Assembly (NCBI GenBank): GCA_027475525.1 | Contig: JAMWFC010000102.1 | Location: 124,001 to 188,000 of the forward strand | DNA length: 64,000 nt | Direction of reading: 5' to 3' | Source of the DNA: Macrolepiota albuminosa | Lineage: Eukaryota > Basidiomycota > Agaricomycetes > Agaricales > Agaricaceae | In this document: positions 43,873 through 56,199 of the stretch, piece by piece | How the letters are laid out: each line of letters starts with the position of its first letter | Numbering within the stretch: the stretch's first letter is position 1 | Made by a program: the position numbers and the translations under genes | Notes under the pieces: model-generated | Database searches by the model: none | Seen by the model: only the letters and a program-made list of their open reading frames with translations | What the model was told of the DNA's origin: nothing

Positions 43873-45429
43873 ATGATAGACAAATGCGAGGAAAACCCCC
43901 CCCTACCTATGACCAAAAACAGCGACCTACGCAAGCGCGCACAATCAGCCAGCCCACAGAAACAACGCGGAGTCAGGAGCCACGATAAGAAGAGGAGGCA
44001 AATCACGAGTCCCCAGCCAGCCTCAGACATGGAAGAGTCGGATAACAATATAATGAGCCTTTCGCCTCCCAAAGCCTCACCACAACCGAGCTTAACGCAG
44101 GAGACGACGCTGAGCGAGAATGTACACGATATGGATCTGGACGGCGACGAAACTATGGTAAACAACTGCATACCAACCTCCCCATCCCCGGCCCCAAGCG
44201 TAAACAGGGAGTTGACCCCGCGACTAGCCGAGGCCCCAGCCCTTGGAAAGAAGGCAGACCCCGCCTGGATTGTACGACGTACGCGGAAACAACCCGCGAT
44301 TCCAGAATCGGCCAAAACGGCAGGGTCGACAGAGCTCCCCGAACCAACTAAACAGCCTCCTCAGCTCCCCGACGACCTGACCCACACTAAACCCCCAGTC
44401 GGGGGTTTTCCGACCATACATATATCCACCCCCCCATGGTATAACCTGTTGCCTGAGCAGAGGGATCACTTCGACTCTTACCCCGAACCTAAAGTATGGG
44501 TCCGAGAATGGCAGGCCAGCAACACGGCAGATCTGATGACGTCGAGCGAAAAGATCGAAGAGCTCATCCAGAAAATGACGGGCGAACGAGCCAGGCTCTC
44601 GACACCCCAGCAGGAAAAGGATATCAACTCGAAACGCAGAGGCAACGACAGGTTTAAACCGCCCTACCACTTCCTTGTGTCCGACATAACAGAAGAGGCA
44701 CACGAAATCTTAAAAGCCTACCCTATCATGTCGACACCAGATGCGTCCGCTTTCTTCCTCCCTTACAACCCACCCACCCCCCACTTCTTATGCACAATTG
44801 AGGGCTTCACCCTGAGCATCAGGAATCCCGACGCAATTCGAGACTCAGAGGAAGTCGCATCGGATATCGTGAGGAGGACCCTGGTGGGTGATGAGTCGAC
44901 CGTGATCCTTCTCAAGAGCAAGCTCGTAGGAGATGAAACGTCACAACACAACGTAGATCCCGCAATCGAAATCCTACAAAACCTGGAGGTCTACCTGGTG
45001 AAAGAGGAGGAAACGGTAGACCGCTCATCCATGTACAGACTCAGGAAGCCAACGTGGAACGTTTTTTTCCGGCAAATCCCCCCGATCACCTGGACAAGCT
45101 ATTTCGTCCTTATCCAACACATTAGGGAGACCAAATTTATCAACATGGACTGCGGTAGTGCGACTTTGGTGGATGAAAGGTTCTGACCCCACTGCTACAA
45201 TTGCAAGGGTGCAGACCACAACCCTACACAATGTGCGTACGTGTCGATGGCGGACTGGTTCGGAAATAAAGGAGCCGGTAAAATAGAAGAAACTGTCGAA
45301 TTCGCAACGTCAAACAAAGAGGGAAAAATTTACCAGGGCGACGGAAACAGACATGAACGTCGGGCTGAAAGCTGGAGAAACGGAGGCCGGAATGCAGAGT
45401 CCAGCAGAGGCAGACATGAGCGTAGATAA
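43873..45429 (+). pseudogene. LINE ORF1 (RNA-binding Gag-like protein)
   Basis: 518 codons with one internal TGA (45184-45186). It would bind element RNA in the ribonucleoprotein. The N-terminal half is Pro-rich and charged, with a basic stretch (KKRRQITSP) near residue 37. The middle part (44650-45180) is a folded domain with RFKPPYHFLVSDITEEAHEIL and PTWNVFFRQIPPITWTSY. Directly after the TGA comes a CCHC knuckle CYNCKGADHNPTQC (CX2CX4HX4C). The stop probably replaces an Arg codon (CGA). The tail is basic and Gly/Arg/Glu-rich. Confidence 0.85.
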
Positions 45430-45896
45430 CCCCCCCCCCCCGACAGTGAAATCTGTGAACAACAACTTGCAAATGATTATAAATGATTACGATTTTTTTC
45501 CGGCTGTTTTTCAGGGCTAAAGAAGTAAGGATGAATTTACTGGGTTTTTGAACGACAGGTAATCCGAACTTGGCCCCCTCGCTGGACTAGGAAAGTCCAG
45601 GCGGCAGTCGTATTCACGACGGGCAGTGCCGCGCAGCACTCCTGCTAAAGTGAAAGTCTAAACCACTTGAACATTGCCCAAAACCACTACCTGTCACAAA
45701 TAGAAATGAAACACAAATATGGGAGACAACTACAGGCAACGGTATACTCCCCGCTCAGGCAGGAGGGGACTACGGCCAAACCATCATCCATGACCCTGAG
45801 GACGGCCTGAGAGGGATCGGCGATGGATCGCGATATAACCAGCCCCCGGCAGAGGAATCTCTAACACAAACTCTCTCTGCAGAGGGGTCGGAAACA
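45430..45896 (+). other. LINE inter-ORF region
   Basis: Opens with a run of C after the ORF1 stop. No gene is seen. Any ORF2 start upstream of 45897 is not resolved. Confidence 0.6.
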
Positions 45897-48800
45897 ATGA
45901 CAGGAAGGATAAGCCCACCTTCCAGGACTCCGAGAAAGGGCAAGAGCAGTAGAGGAGCGCTAAGTTTCGCTTCGCTAAACATAAAAGGAGGGAGCTCCTC
46001 ATCTACCGCGGCAAAATGGCGTGAACTACGCCAACTGATGAGAGAAAGAAAAATCGACATTTTGGCTGTACAAGAAACCCATATCGACGAAAGTAAGAGG
46101 GAAGAAATTGAAGAGCTCTTCCAAAGGCAAATGAAAATACTAACGAGCTCTGACCCAACGCACCCAAACGCGATGGGAGTCGCCTTTATCCTGAATAAAC
46201 GAACTACGAGGTGGCAAGAGGTGAGGTCGCAAGAACTTATCCCCGGAAGGGCAATCACATTAGAAATCCCATGGTTCGAGGAAAAAACACTGAGTTGCCT
46301 GAATGTCTACGCCCCAAATGGACTAGGAGAAAACAAAAAGTTCTGGCGAAGGCTAAAAACGTTTTGGACCTCACGTCCCAGTATACCGAGACCAAACGTT
46401 ATGTTGGGTGATATGAACATGGTCGAAGAGGCAATAGACAGGTTACCCGCACACACTGACCCAGCAGGAACCACGAGAGCACTAACCGCGCTAAAAACAC
46501 ACCTGGATATAGCGGATGGATGGAGATGAGAGAACCCAACAACAATAGACTTCACGTACCAAATGATAAATAGACCAATACAATCTAGAATAGACCGAAT
46601 ATATCTAGAGGAATCCCTCCTCGCATACAGTTGGGATTGGAAAATAGATCATTCCGGCATAAACACGGATCACGCAATGATATCAATGACTCTACTAAAC
46701 CCCTGGCAACCATACATCGGTAAAGGAAGATATGCCATGCCGGTTCACCTGCTAAAGGACGACGAACTCATCGATAGAATCGAGAAACTTGGAATTGAAC
46801 ATCAGAAGAGACTGGATATGTGCAAAGAGAGCCGTACCGAATGGGAAAATCCGCAACGTCTACACAAGTCCTTTAAAGACAAGATAATAGAAATCATAAG
46901 ACAGCGGTCGAAAGAGACCAAGCCAAAAATCCTGCGTGATATAAACGCACTAAAAAGCAATAGGAAAGAAATTCTAAACAACACGCAGTTGGGTGAAGAC
47001 CTCAGGAGAGAAGAAGCGGCCATCCTTGATGAAAGAATCAAGAACCTAGAAATGCTACGTTTTGCAAGAGCGCGGGATACGGTGGCAACGAGTTTCTTCC
47101 TATATGGTGAGACAGTGACCAAGCCTTAGATAAACATGAATAAGGAACAGAAGACCAGAGACTGCATACCCGCACTACGTAAGCTCAGCCCAAACGAAAA
47201 TGAGCTAGAAAGAAAATCGGAAAAGATGGCTGAACTGGCAGAAGGACACCATAAAAAACTACAGGAGGAGGACGTGCCAGCAAACCGGAGTGACCACCGA
47301 AGAAAAATGAGAAAGGTCCTGTCAAAGATAAAGACAAAGATAAAAGCTGAACAGAAAGAAGTCTTGAGCGCGTTAATAACGAGAGATGAAGTGGAAACTG
47401 CTATAAGCAAGCTCCACTCTGGGAAAGCTGCAGGCCTCGATGGCATCGTGCACGAACTATGGAAAGAACTTACGTTACGGTATGAGGATGCCCAGAAAGA
47501 AGAGAAGCAAGGTTTTGACATAGCCGGAGCAATGACCAGAGTTTTCCAAGACATCCAATTACATGGGATGGAAAGCGGGACAAAATTTGCAGAAGGCTGG
47601 ATGTGCCCGTTATATAAGAAAGGGGACAAAACAAATATAGGGAACTACCGTCCTATAACAGTACTGAATACGGACTATAAAATCATGACTAAAGCTCTGA
47701 CCTTAAAGCTAGGAGAGATTGCTCCAGACATAATCCACCGCGACCAGGCTGGGTTTATGCATGGGCGAAGGATCGAGGACCAGACAGAACTAGCTAGAAC
47801 GGTTATAAACTGGTGTGAACTAACAGAGAGAAATGGTATGATCGTGTGTTTAGATCAAGAGAAAGCCTACGATAAAATCCTACACGTGTTCCTCTGGAGA
47901 GCGATGAAAAGATTTGGTATTCCGAAGGAATTCATTGATACGATAAAAGCACTATATAGCGATGCCTACACAAAAGTGATCTTAAATGGTGAGATAAGTA
48001 AAGGATACAAAGTGACCTGAGGAGTGCGCCAGGGGGACCCCCTCTCCTGCCTCCTCTTCAACATCGCGATCGAATCCCTAGCGCAAATGCTTCGGTCGTC
48101 AGAACTAAGAGGAATAATAACTGAGGAAGAAACCGAAAGGTTAATCGCAACACTTTTTGCTGACGACACTACCGTATACCTGGATGAAGAGGACAATTTC
48201 CAGGACCTGCAAAAGCTTCTTAAGGAATGGTGCACTGCATCGGAGGCGCGGTTTAATATCCCAAAAACCGTTATAGTTCCAGTAGGTGCAGAAGGGTACA
48301 GGAAAGAGTTGATAGCCAGCAGGAGGACGAAAAATGCAAGCCAAGAGATCCCGGAGAATGTTAAAATTGCGGGCGAAGGTGAAGCAACGCGTCTGCTGGG
48401 AGCTTTCGTGGGTAACAAGGTCGATAACGTTAGTGTATGGACTCCGACAATAGAAATAGTGTCGAGAGATTTGAAGAGATGGAATAAGGGGAGGCCTACA
48501 ATTGAAGGGCGCTGCCTAATAATAAATATGGTTGTGGGAGGACGTACCCAGTACAGGACCTTAGTACAGGGAATGCCAAAACAAATAGAAGAACAACTCA
48601 CTAGGAAGATAAATGAATTTATGTGGAACAGCGACTCCCGGCAAATGGTTGGTATGAAAACCCTCCGTCTACCCATAAAAGAAGGGGGCAGGAAAGTTCT
48701 CGACCTTAAGGCAAGGAACGAAGCTATAGAAATTATGAAGACCCAAAGGTACCTAAAGTTTGACAACGACCGCCCCAGATGGGCAGTACTGGCAGACAAA

Positions 48801-50624
48801 ATCATAAATAAGAAAATAGCCGAAGTACATGGAAACAACGAGAAAGCCTTGGCCAACCTGTTTCTGCAGACAACAACAGTGGATACAAGAGCCACAGAGG
48901 AAGGGCTGCCAACACCAATACAAAAGATGCTACAAGTGGCAAAAAAGTTTGACGTAAGTTTCCACCCACTCACCCTGAGAAACGATCTAAAAGGCCAAAT
49001 GCCGGCCTGGTTCCACCTGGGGTTAGCCCGTGAGAAATACCTCAGAACAAACACAGCCACAATGTTGTGCATGAGACGAAGCCACGAGATAAGAACAGTA
49101 GGAGAAATGGATGTGCTAGGTCGGGTCCTAGGCCCAGAAGCACCACAAACACATAAAGCTAGGAAGAATTGCATATGTATGGTGTGTAAGAACATGAGAC
49201 GAAAAGGGTGCGGAAACCCCCATAAGTGTAGTAAAACGGCCCGAGCTTACATAGCGAGGCTAGAAGAGAAGTGGAACCCAACCGCCCCTGAGATAGATAG
49301 GGGAGTAAAAATAGAGGAAGAAAACTTAATACACGACGAGAATAGAAGAATTTTTGACCCAGGCATAACAATGAAAGGATCCCTCAAGGAAGGTTTCAGG
49401 ATCTTCACGAAGACGGACACGCTGCACACGGGGCAAGACATTTACAGAAGGAACCCCCAACTTCCCCCGGACCTGATCACAATTTACACAGATGGCTCAT
49501 GCATAAAAGACGAGAAAGGAAAAGCAGCAGCGGGAGCTGGCGTATGGTTCGGACCAGATGACCCACGAAACAGGGCAATACGGCTCCCGGAAAGCATACC
49601 ACAGACGAATAATGCTGGTGAAACTGCGGCCGTGTTGATCGCGGCACAGTCAGCCCCACAGGATCAGGCAATCCTAATAAAGAGTGACTCCCAGATCATC
49701 ATTGACAACCTAACTAGGTACCTAGAGAAGAGGGAAAATGACGGCTGGATAGACACGGCCAACAGAGAGCTCCTAATACCGCTAGTAGCCACTCTAAGAA
49801 GAAGAGATGGCATAACTTTGCTCGAAAAAGTTAAGGGCCACGTCGGAATAAGAGGGAACGAAGAAGCAGACAGACTGGCAAACGCTGGTGCACGCAAGCC
49901 TACCCCTGACGAAATAGATACTACGGTACCGCCGGAATACTACCTCCCTGGGGCAAAACTGGCAGAAATTACCCAAGCAGTGGCATACAGAGGCATATTA
50001 GAAAGAACACCCGCCCCCCAGAGAAGAGGCACCGCCGTGCACCTCGACATGACACGGTGGGCGGCAAAAGAAAGACTAGGTTTTTTCCTGACTGACGACC
50101 AGATTTGGTTGTCCCTGAGAGACGTGGACCTGACTCGACAGGTTAGAAACTTCCTGTGGCGTGCAATGCACAATGCATACAAGGTCGGGAAGTATTGGGA
50201 AAACGTTAGGGACTGCGAAAACAGGGCGATGTGCCCGCTGTGCGAAACGACCGAGACACTGGAACATATATTTACAGAATGTAAGACGTCGGGACAACAA
50301 ACAGTATGGAATTATGTCGAGAAACTATACCAGAGTAGAGGAATAAATTTTAAGAAACCATCCTTCGGAGACCAGTTGGGGTGCGCACTCACAAAGAGAG
50401 TCAGGAAAGAAGATAAAGGGGAACGTAGATTCCGAAAGATAATAATCTCGGAAGCGATGTACTCAGTATGGAAACTAAGGTATGAATGGAGAATTGCAAG
50501 AGAATCAGACCCGGACAACACTTTCACGGAAAGAGAGATCATATTGAAGATTAGAGCCGCGATAACACTAAGGATGAAACTTGATTGCCTCGCAACAGAT
50601 TCACGGAAAGAGAGATCATATTGA
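45897..50624 (+). pseudogene. LINE ORF2: endonuclease, reverse transcriptase, RNase H
   Basis: One frame of 1575 codons with stops at codons 211 (TGA 46527), 411 (TAG 47127) and 708 (TGA 48018). The AP-type endonuclease (residues ~20-255) shows FASLNIKGG, VQETHID, LNVYAPN, LGDMNM and TDHAMISM. RT shows KAAGLDGIVHELWKE, NYRPITVLN, QAGFMHGR, CLDQEKAYDK, then the stop within V-T-stop-GVRQGDPLS, and catalytic FADD (residues 754-757). RNase H (residues ~1195-1335) shows IYTDGSC, NNAGETAA, SDSQIIID and GNEEADRLANAGA. A CPLCETTETLEHIFTEC zinc motif lies near residue 1445. A 77-bp duplication changes the last residues; without it the frame ends at LATDEKGLA. Confidence 0.92.
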
Positions 50625-50676
50625 AGATTAGAGCCGCGATAACACTAAGGATGAAACTTGATTGCCTCGCAACAGA
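50523..50676. repeat. Perfect 77-bp tandem duplication at the end of LINE ORF2
   Basis: 50523-50599 and 50600-50676 are identical (unit starts TTCACGGAAAGAGAGATC). It shifts the frame for the last codons of ORF2. Confidence 0.97.
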
Positions 50677-50982
50677 TGAGAAAGGTTTGGCATGAAGGCA
50701 AACAAGCCCGGGCTGGTACAGAAGACGTGGTCGAACCTCGTACCCGATGAAGTCGCTCCCCTCAGGCTGTGGAGAAAGTTAGCCGTGGTTTTAGTGGGTA
50801 TTGGTTAGCGAGCCCCACACCGTGTGCGTAAAAGCATTTCCATGGAGGTGGCCACAACCGAGGGTGGAGTATAGAAAGCAAGTTTTTAAAATAAAAATAT
50901 CCTAGTCTGTAAGAGGTTGACTTTGTGAATGGTCGGCAGACTGTAGCGATACCACCAAAAAAAAAAAAAAAAAAAAAAAAAA
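50677..50982 (+). other. LINE 3' UTR and poly-A tail
   Basis: About 280 bp after ORF2 ending GATACCACC followed by 26 A (50957-50982), then the target duplication. The poly-A shows that the element retrotransposed from a polyadenylated or A-tailed RNA. Confidence 0.9.
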
Positions 50983-50994
50983 GAGCATGTGCTC

Positions 50995-52500
50995 TATGTG
51001 CAAAATAATGAATGAACATGTGGAAGACACCTACTGTGCCTAGAAACGTGCGAACTTTGGAGAAATTATAGCAGACCCCCCTATTTCTTAAGAAGTGCTA
51101 ATCGGCTCTCCTCTGGGATACTGCCTTTTGGCATGCAGACATGGCTTAAAATTTTAAATTGCAGCATGCAAAGAACTAACTTGTAGTCTAAAAAAGTCCT
51201 GCCACAATATTTCATGTGCTGCAGTACTTGGTTGACTAATTGAAAGAAGTCCCATAGCACCATACAAATTTTAGGAGTTTTACAAATGGACTTCAGGCTT
51301 GCCATCTACTAAGCACCAATTCTTTGGTCTTTTAACACCTATATTGTTGATAAAACTAAGCACATGGTGAGGTATCTCAGACTATAGAATAAATGTAATG
51401 TCATTGTAAAATATAAGTACTGAGTTTATCTATTCCATGAGAAGCGTAATTAGTTGTAGCGCCAAATAGTGTTTGAAACATTGTTAGATCTTAAGAGGAA
51501 GGATGGATTAAGTGCTCATTGTAGCCAATGTATAAATCCAGGATAGTGCCACAAATGTGCTTTGTGAAGGACTCGGGAACTAGTGACGTGATCAGGAAAG
51601 GGTAGTACCCCTGAATGATAAATTATGACTTTGTTTAATAGCTCCAAACTGTAAACAATACATAGCTTTCCATTTTTCTTGAATATGCAAAACTATCTAG
51701 ATCGATAAGCTGAATTGGAAGGCTCATATATACTAGCTGCTATCTTGGAGCAAATAATCTGACAAACTTTGGCTTCTATCTCAGGAGGGATAGATCGATT
51801 ATGCTCAGTTCATAGTATGTGGAATATAGTTGATATAATCACTGGTGGAAAGAAGTCAGTTCTTAGTTTACTATACTCAGAGTCCTCCCAAGCAAACACC
51901 TCATTTTGTTTTTGCATAATATCAACTAATAAGTCCAGTTCTGCTGTTAATAGAAACCCAGTATTGTGGATGCTAAGGAATAGTGTCTTTTGTTCTGCTA
52001 AGAATTATCCTGTTGTTTCAAAAGGTGGTGGATTTGGATTGAGTTCAGAAAGTGTCACTAACAGGTCACTAATTATTTTTCTTTCGATGCAAAATTCCTT
52101 GGGAACGGTGCTTGCTACTAATTTTATTTTCAGTGCTACAGGCTTATACTTCTTTTTGACCTGAAACCCTTTGCACTTAGGGGTACTACTGTTAGTGAAC
52201 AAATTATAAGTAGAATTCAAGTTTCTAGCAAAACTGGATATCAAAGGATTTTCAGAATTGGGAGTAAAAACAAAATAAGTGTTTGTTGAAAAGTTTTCAG
52301 TAATATCTGAAGCTGTGAGGTATAAGTATGATAGAGCTTCACTAGTAAGCAATGAAAAGGAATTCAAAATTTTGTAGGCTAAAGAGATATGTGATATATA
52401 GGTTACTTGCTTAGTTCAATGATTATAGTCTAAAATAAGTGCTTCATCTCCTCAATGGCACTAAAAAATACTTGCAAGGATCATCTGTAATGTAAGGGCG
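50995..52500 (-). pseudogene. Element G reverse transcriptase and pol linker
   Basis: The 51081-51305 frame has ILSHVCMPKGSIPEESRLALL (RT thumb). Between 51305 and 51760 the palm is unreadable apart from traces. At 51800-52367 the linker is clear (KKYKPVALKIKLVASTVPKEF; ELNPNPPPFETT; LSYLYLTASDITEN), aligning with 1-694. Many stops. Confidence 0.75.
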
Positions 52501-52559
52501 TCATCTAGGCCTGGGCTTCTAGAATTTGCCTTAGAGAAATGTTGGTACCATCTTTCTAA

Positions 52560-53200
52560 CTCTGAAATTAGAGTTACAAATAGTTAGCATTGTTTCATTC
52601 TCAGACATTGTCTTGACTACTGATCTTGCTAACACATCAAAGGATCTTTCTAATAATAAATTATATGCAGGTAATCAGAGAATATGAATTTGCAGGTAGA
52701 AAGTAAGGTCGTCAATAATAGCACATGAAATATTTTGCACCATTTCTAAAGATCAATCAATAGTATCATTAATGCTCTGCATATTAAAAATGATCATAGA
52801 GTTATATATGATGTCAAGCTTTAGCAACATTAGCGGCTATAAAAATAATCTGTGATCTGCTATCTACAATAGACTCTATCTTACTTTTTCCATTTATTGT
52901 TAACATGATCGAACAAATAGCATGAGAGTCTTGTGCAACCATGAGAATGGTGGGATCATTGTCAGATCTTAGTGACTTTAAGTAGGTTTTGACTGAGTCT
53001 ACCAATATAGCTTCTTTAGATGGTTCTTTTATTTCTACTATTTTTGCTGTCTCTGGCACTATAGCTTCTGTAATATAAGTGAATCCTGCATCATCATATT
53101 TATCCATAGCCATTACATTATTAGCTACATTTTGTAAAGGAGTAACCACTGTATGCATCTGATTCCTAACATTGGGTGCCATGCTATATAATTCTCCAAC
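52560..53200 (-). pseudogene. Element G protease
   Basis: The 52814-53182 frame includes NVRNQMHTVVTPLQNVANN and ESIVDSRSQIIFIAANVAKA, where the D-S-G active site reads D-S-R (Gly lost). The C-terminal LLLERSFDVLARSVVKT-like region at 52600-52680 is in a different frame. Confidence 0.75.
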
Positions 53201-53278
53201 TAATAGTATGACCTAGCTCTTCATAATGCAATCAAAGACTTCCTTAGACTTTTCTAGATCATAAATAGGTGTGGTTAG

Positions 53279-55049
53279 TCAATAGCCCTCCATAGGTTTG
53301 TCTGGCACTCCAAAGTTGCAATTAATGAGTGGGCCATAGTTATCTCCAAGACCTGAGTAAGGATAAAGCAGAGATTTGGCTATGGTTGGCACTGAATTCA
53401 AAGGAGATGTGTTATCCTTAACACTAGAAGTCAAGGATTTTGCTGGTGTCACATCTGTTGTAGCTCTCAAGAGCCTATAATCCTTTAATGGCTGTTTACT
53501 TTTTTTGATTTCCACTCTGTCAAACACCTGGTTCTTAAGCAATTTTAACTCCCTTTCTAACATTTCAATTCTTTCCTCACATAACAATGTAGGTTGTTTG
53601 TTAACAGCATTAAGCTGGAGTACCTTGTGAATTAGCACACATTGAGGAGTTGTTTCTGCCTCTGTCGAGATTGTGCTGTTTAGATTTTCTGATGCTAAGT
53701 TTCCAGGGTTGCAGCGGTGCCATTTGTCAATGCACTCTTAGAATGTTTTGTGTTCAGGGTAATTGGGAATGTTAACATCTGAAGGCAGGACTATTTTACC
53801 ATCTGCACCACAATGCACTTTTTCTTAACAAAGATATTGCTCAAGAATAGCGCAGCATCCTCTAGTCATAGTATGTTCTGATTATCTACAGAAATGATAC
53901 AATCCTGTCTGCATGTTGTTTCTAGGTGCTATAAAACTTGTCAAGGTTAGGGTTTCTAGTTTATTAATAATGTTAATGACTATGGTATTAATAGTATTCT
54001 CCAAATCTTTCTTTTTGACAAATCAATTACTGCAGTTAGTAGTGCTAGGTGCTGGCAACTCTGCTGTAGGTACCATCTCTCCATTGTCTATGCTAATGGG
54101 CTACTGCAAAAACATATTTGTGTCTGTTTCTTTTAGCATCTACTTGCCTGTCTCAAAAACCTTATCTATATCATAGAGCTCCTTTGGATGGTATTTAAAC
54201 ATAAAGATCTCTAGTTGGAATGCTATTCTAGTCCATAGTAATGTCAGTATCTCTTGTTGGAATAGTTGTCACTCTTTATTTTGATATAACTTTCTATTTT
54301 GTACTAACCATCTTGCTATTTACTGAAAGTCGTGATAATAAGTAAATAGCATCTTCAGAGTATAGATTTTCAATGCCAAGATATTCTATACCAACTTCTG
54401 AATCTCTATTACTGTATGTATAGCACATAGCTTCTTTGGTGCCAAGGTATAAGTAAATGATTGCCTTTTTCCACTTCTTATAGGTGAATGATCTTGGCAC
54501 CAGCTCCTCTATTAATTCTTGAAACTTCTTTAAACCCATTTATAATTTGGCAGTGTCATAAAAGATGTATCTAGCAGCGTATTCTTTCATCTGCATGTTA
54601 TTTGTGACATAACAGTTGCATAGCAAGTATTTCAACTCTCTAAAATACTACTGCGTTAATTCACAAGATTTTGTTTCATCCTATTTTGGTGAAGAAAAAT
54701 GATTTCTGAGAGGCATGCACTGGATATTTGTCTGCTTTATAATAGCCAGGATGTCTGTCAAAGCGAGAATAGTAGTAGTAGTAGTGTCACTTAGCATCAA
54801 TATAGTAGGTACTGGCTTGAGTAATTCTGAGTTGCTAGGTTCTGGCAACAACAACCTAAATAACTCTTCTAGAGGTGTTAGTAGCATGTGGTTTTCACCT
54901 GCTAGGTATTTGAAAGGTTGGGAGAATGAAAAAAAGCTTTCAGCTGAGCTATCTGGTGCTGTCTCAAGCTTCTGGTCTAGGGTCTGCCTTAATAGTGCCC
55001 CTGGTAAATATGGTGAACTGGTAGTGTTTTGTTCAACTGCACTCTCCAA
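53279..55049 (-). pseudogene. Element G gag
   Basis: Pieces: N-terminus 54681-55049 (ESAVEQNTTSSPYLPG; PLEELFRLLLPEPSN; MPLRNHFSSPK), capsid 54294-54539, and C-terminal segment 53279-53638 (CEERIEMLERELKLLKNQVF; KSKQPLKDYRL). The knuckle (about 53870-53910) is degraded. At the site where A has a TGA (1800-1802), G has CAA and B has CGT. The N-terminal piece shows the probable ancestral Gln at the A stop 3114-3116. Confidence 0.75.
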
Positions 55050-55130
55050 CAGGAGGTGGCACTATCACTGGGCTCAAGTTTCTGGCGGAATTATGTTTTA
55101 ATAAAAAACCCCTCATGGTAGGCTCTAAAA

Positions 55131-56199
55131 TAATAATGCCAACTGTAGTTGGGTACACTAAACATTATGCAGTACAACATCATCTCCAGCACCTGGCATG
55201 CATGGTTGTGAGGAGTCCCAACAGAGTTCTGGTATGCTCAAGTAGATGTGATAAAACAACACACTAAATGATAGTGCTTCTTCTAATGCTATCTAGCAAA
55301 CTGTAAGCACCATAATCTAGATGTAGATATTGAAAAAAGAATAGCGCAACATAATATGCCCATAGGTGGTACCATGAATGACAATGATGATATAGACAAA
55401 GCTAGTGCTTAACTAAATGACAAAGTTAGCCTAAGCTAGTGTAATTTGAATGCTGAGTATAATTGGGTGCTCAGAAGGTTATGATTCATTGCTATGTACA
55501 TGCAGAGTAGCTAGCTATCTTTTATACTATGCGCTACTGTATTTTTGACATAAGTCTATTTATAGTGCTATCAATTAGCACCTCTCCTTGTAGTTACAGT
55601 TAACAGTGACCTGTCAATAGCAACCAGCACACATAGGGGATAGTGACCAATAGCATTATAGCCTATTGACTATGATGACTCTAAACTAACTTAAAATTGT
55701 ATGAGTCTGCTCACTTTTTAGTGTAATTCTAATTGGCCAGGCCTTTTCAGAGTATAGATGAAAAATCTTCAACAGACACCATGAGTTCTAATATCAGCGC
55801 TAAATATTGTATCAATTTTTGATGGGTAAAAATGTCAGGTTGGAATATGTTCTATTTCATCATTGTTGGTTCTTTAGACTTCTGATTGAGGTGCCTCATC
55901 AAATAGCTGCACCTAATGCTAACCCCTTTTTGAAACTGATCAGAGTTTAGTCAGAGTCACCTCCTCTGCCATTGCGCTAGCGCCCTGAGTCCTGGACCTC
56001 CTAATTTTTTGAAGTCAATGGATGTTGTATGCTGAAGAATTTAAGAATGATGATTAAGACTAATAAGCAGCATCTATAGCAGAGTGCTAAGTCCAAAGAT
56101 GTCATGTGTCCAAGAAGATTGCTAGAGTCTCCAGTATACTCAGTGTTGGTAGGCCTGTAATGCCACTTGATACACTCAGTCCAAGTAGAAGCCTGTTAA
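55131..56199 (-). repeat. LTR of element G (1069 bp, A family)
   Basis: Aligned end to end with the 1066-bp A LTR. The A terminal TGATGACGCC has become TAATAATGCC (plus strand), and the other end is AAGCCTGTTA. CpG is almost absent: five sites are seen, all in GCGC. Confidence 0.85.

Larger units (their letters stand above)
43493..50982 (+). mobile_element. Tad1-like LINE, nearly full length
   Basis: A 7.5-kb non-LTR retrotransposon. It has a 5' leader (43493-43872), ORF1, ORF2 (endonuclease, RT, RNase H, zinc motif), a 3' UTR and a 26-base poly-A tail (50957-50982). Target duplications GAGCATGTGCTC (43481-43492 and 50983-50994; 13 bp including the preceding A) flank it. It is GC- and CpG-rich against a decayed host element. 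Four in-frame stops (three TGA, one TAG) and a 77-bp duplication are the visible lesions. Confidence 0.93.
41260..56199 (-). mobile_element. Ty3/Gypsy element G (A relative), split by a LINE
   Basis: The minus-strand order is LTR (55131-56199), gag, protease, pol, [LINE 43493-50982], RNase H, integrase, pol C-terminus (to about 41260). Sequence on both sides of the LINE joins as HRAHALNHLTRLRVLFEFG. It is similar to A and B throughout but heavily decayed, with CpG nearly absent. A 3' LTR is not recognised left of 41260. Confidence 0.85.

Noticed and set aside
50762..51019. Minus-strand ORF with a run of Phe
   Set aside because: It is the translation of the LINE poly-A tail read as poly-T, extending into element G.
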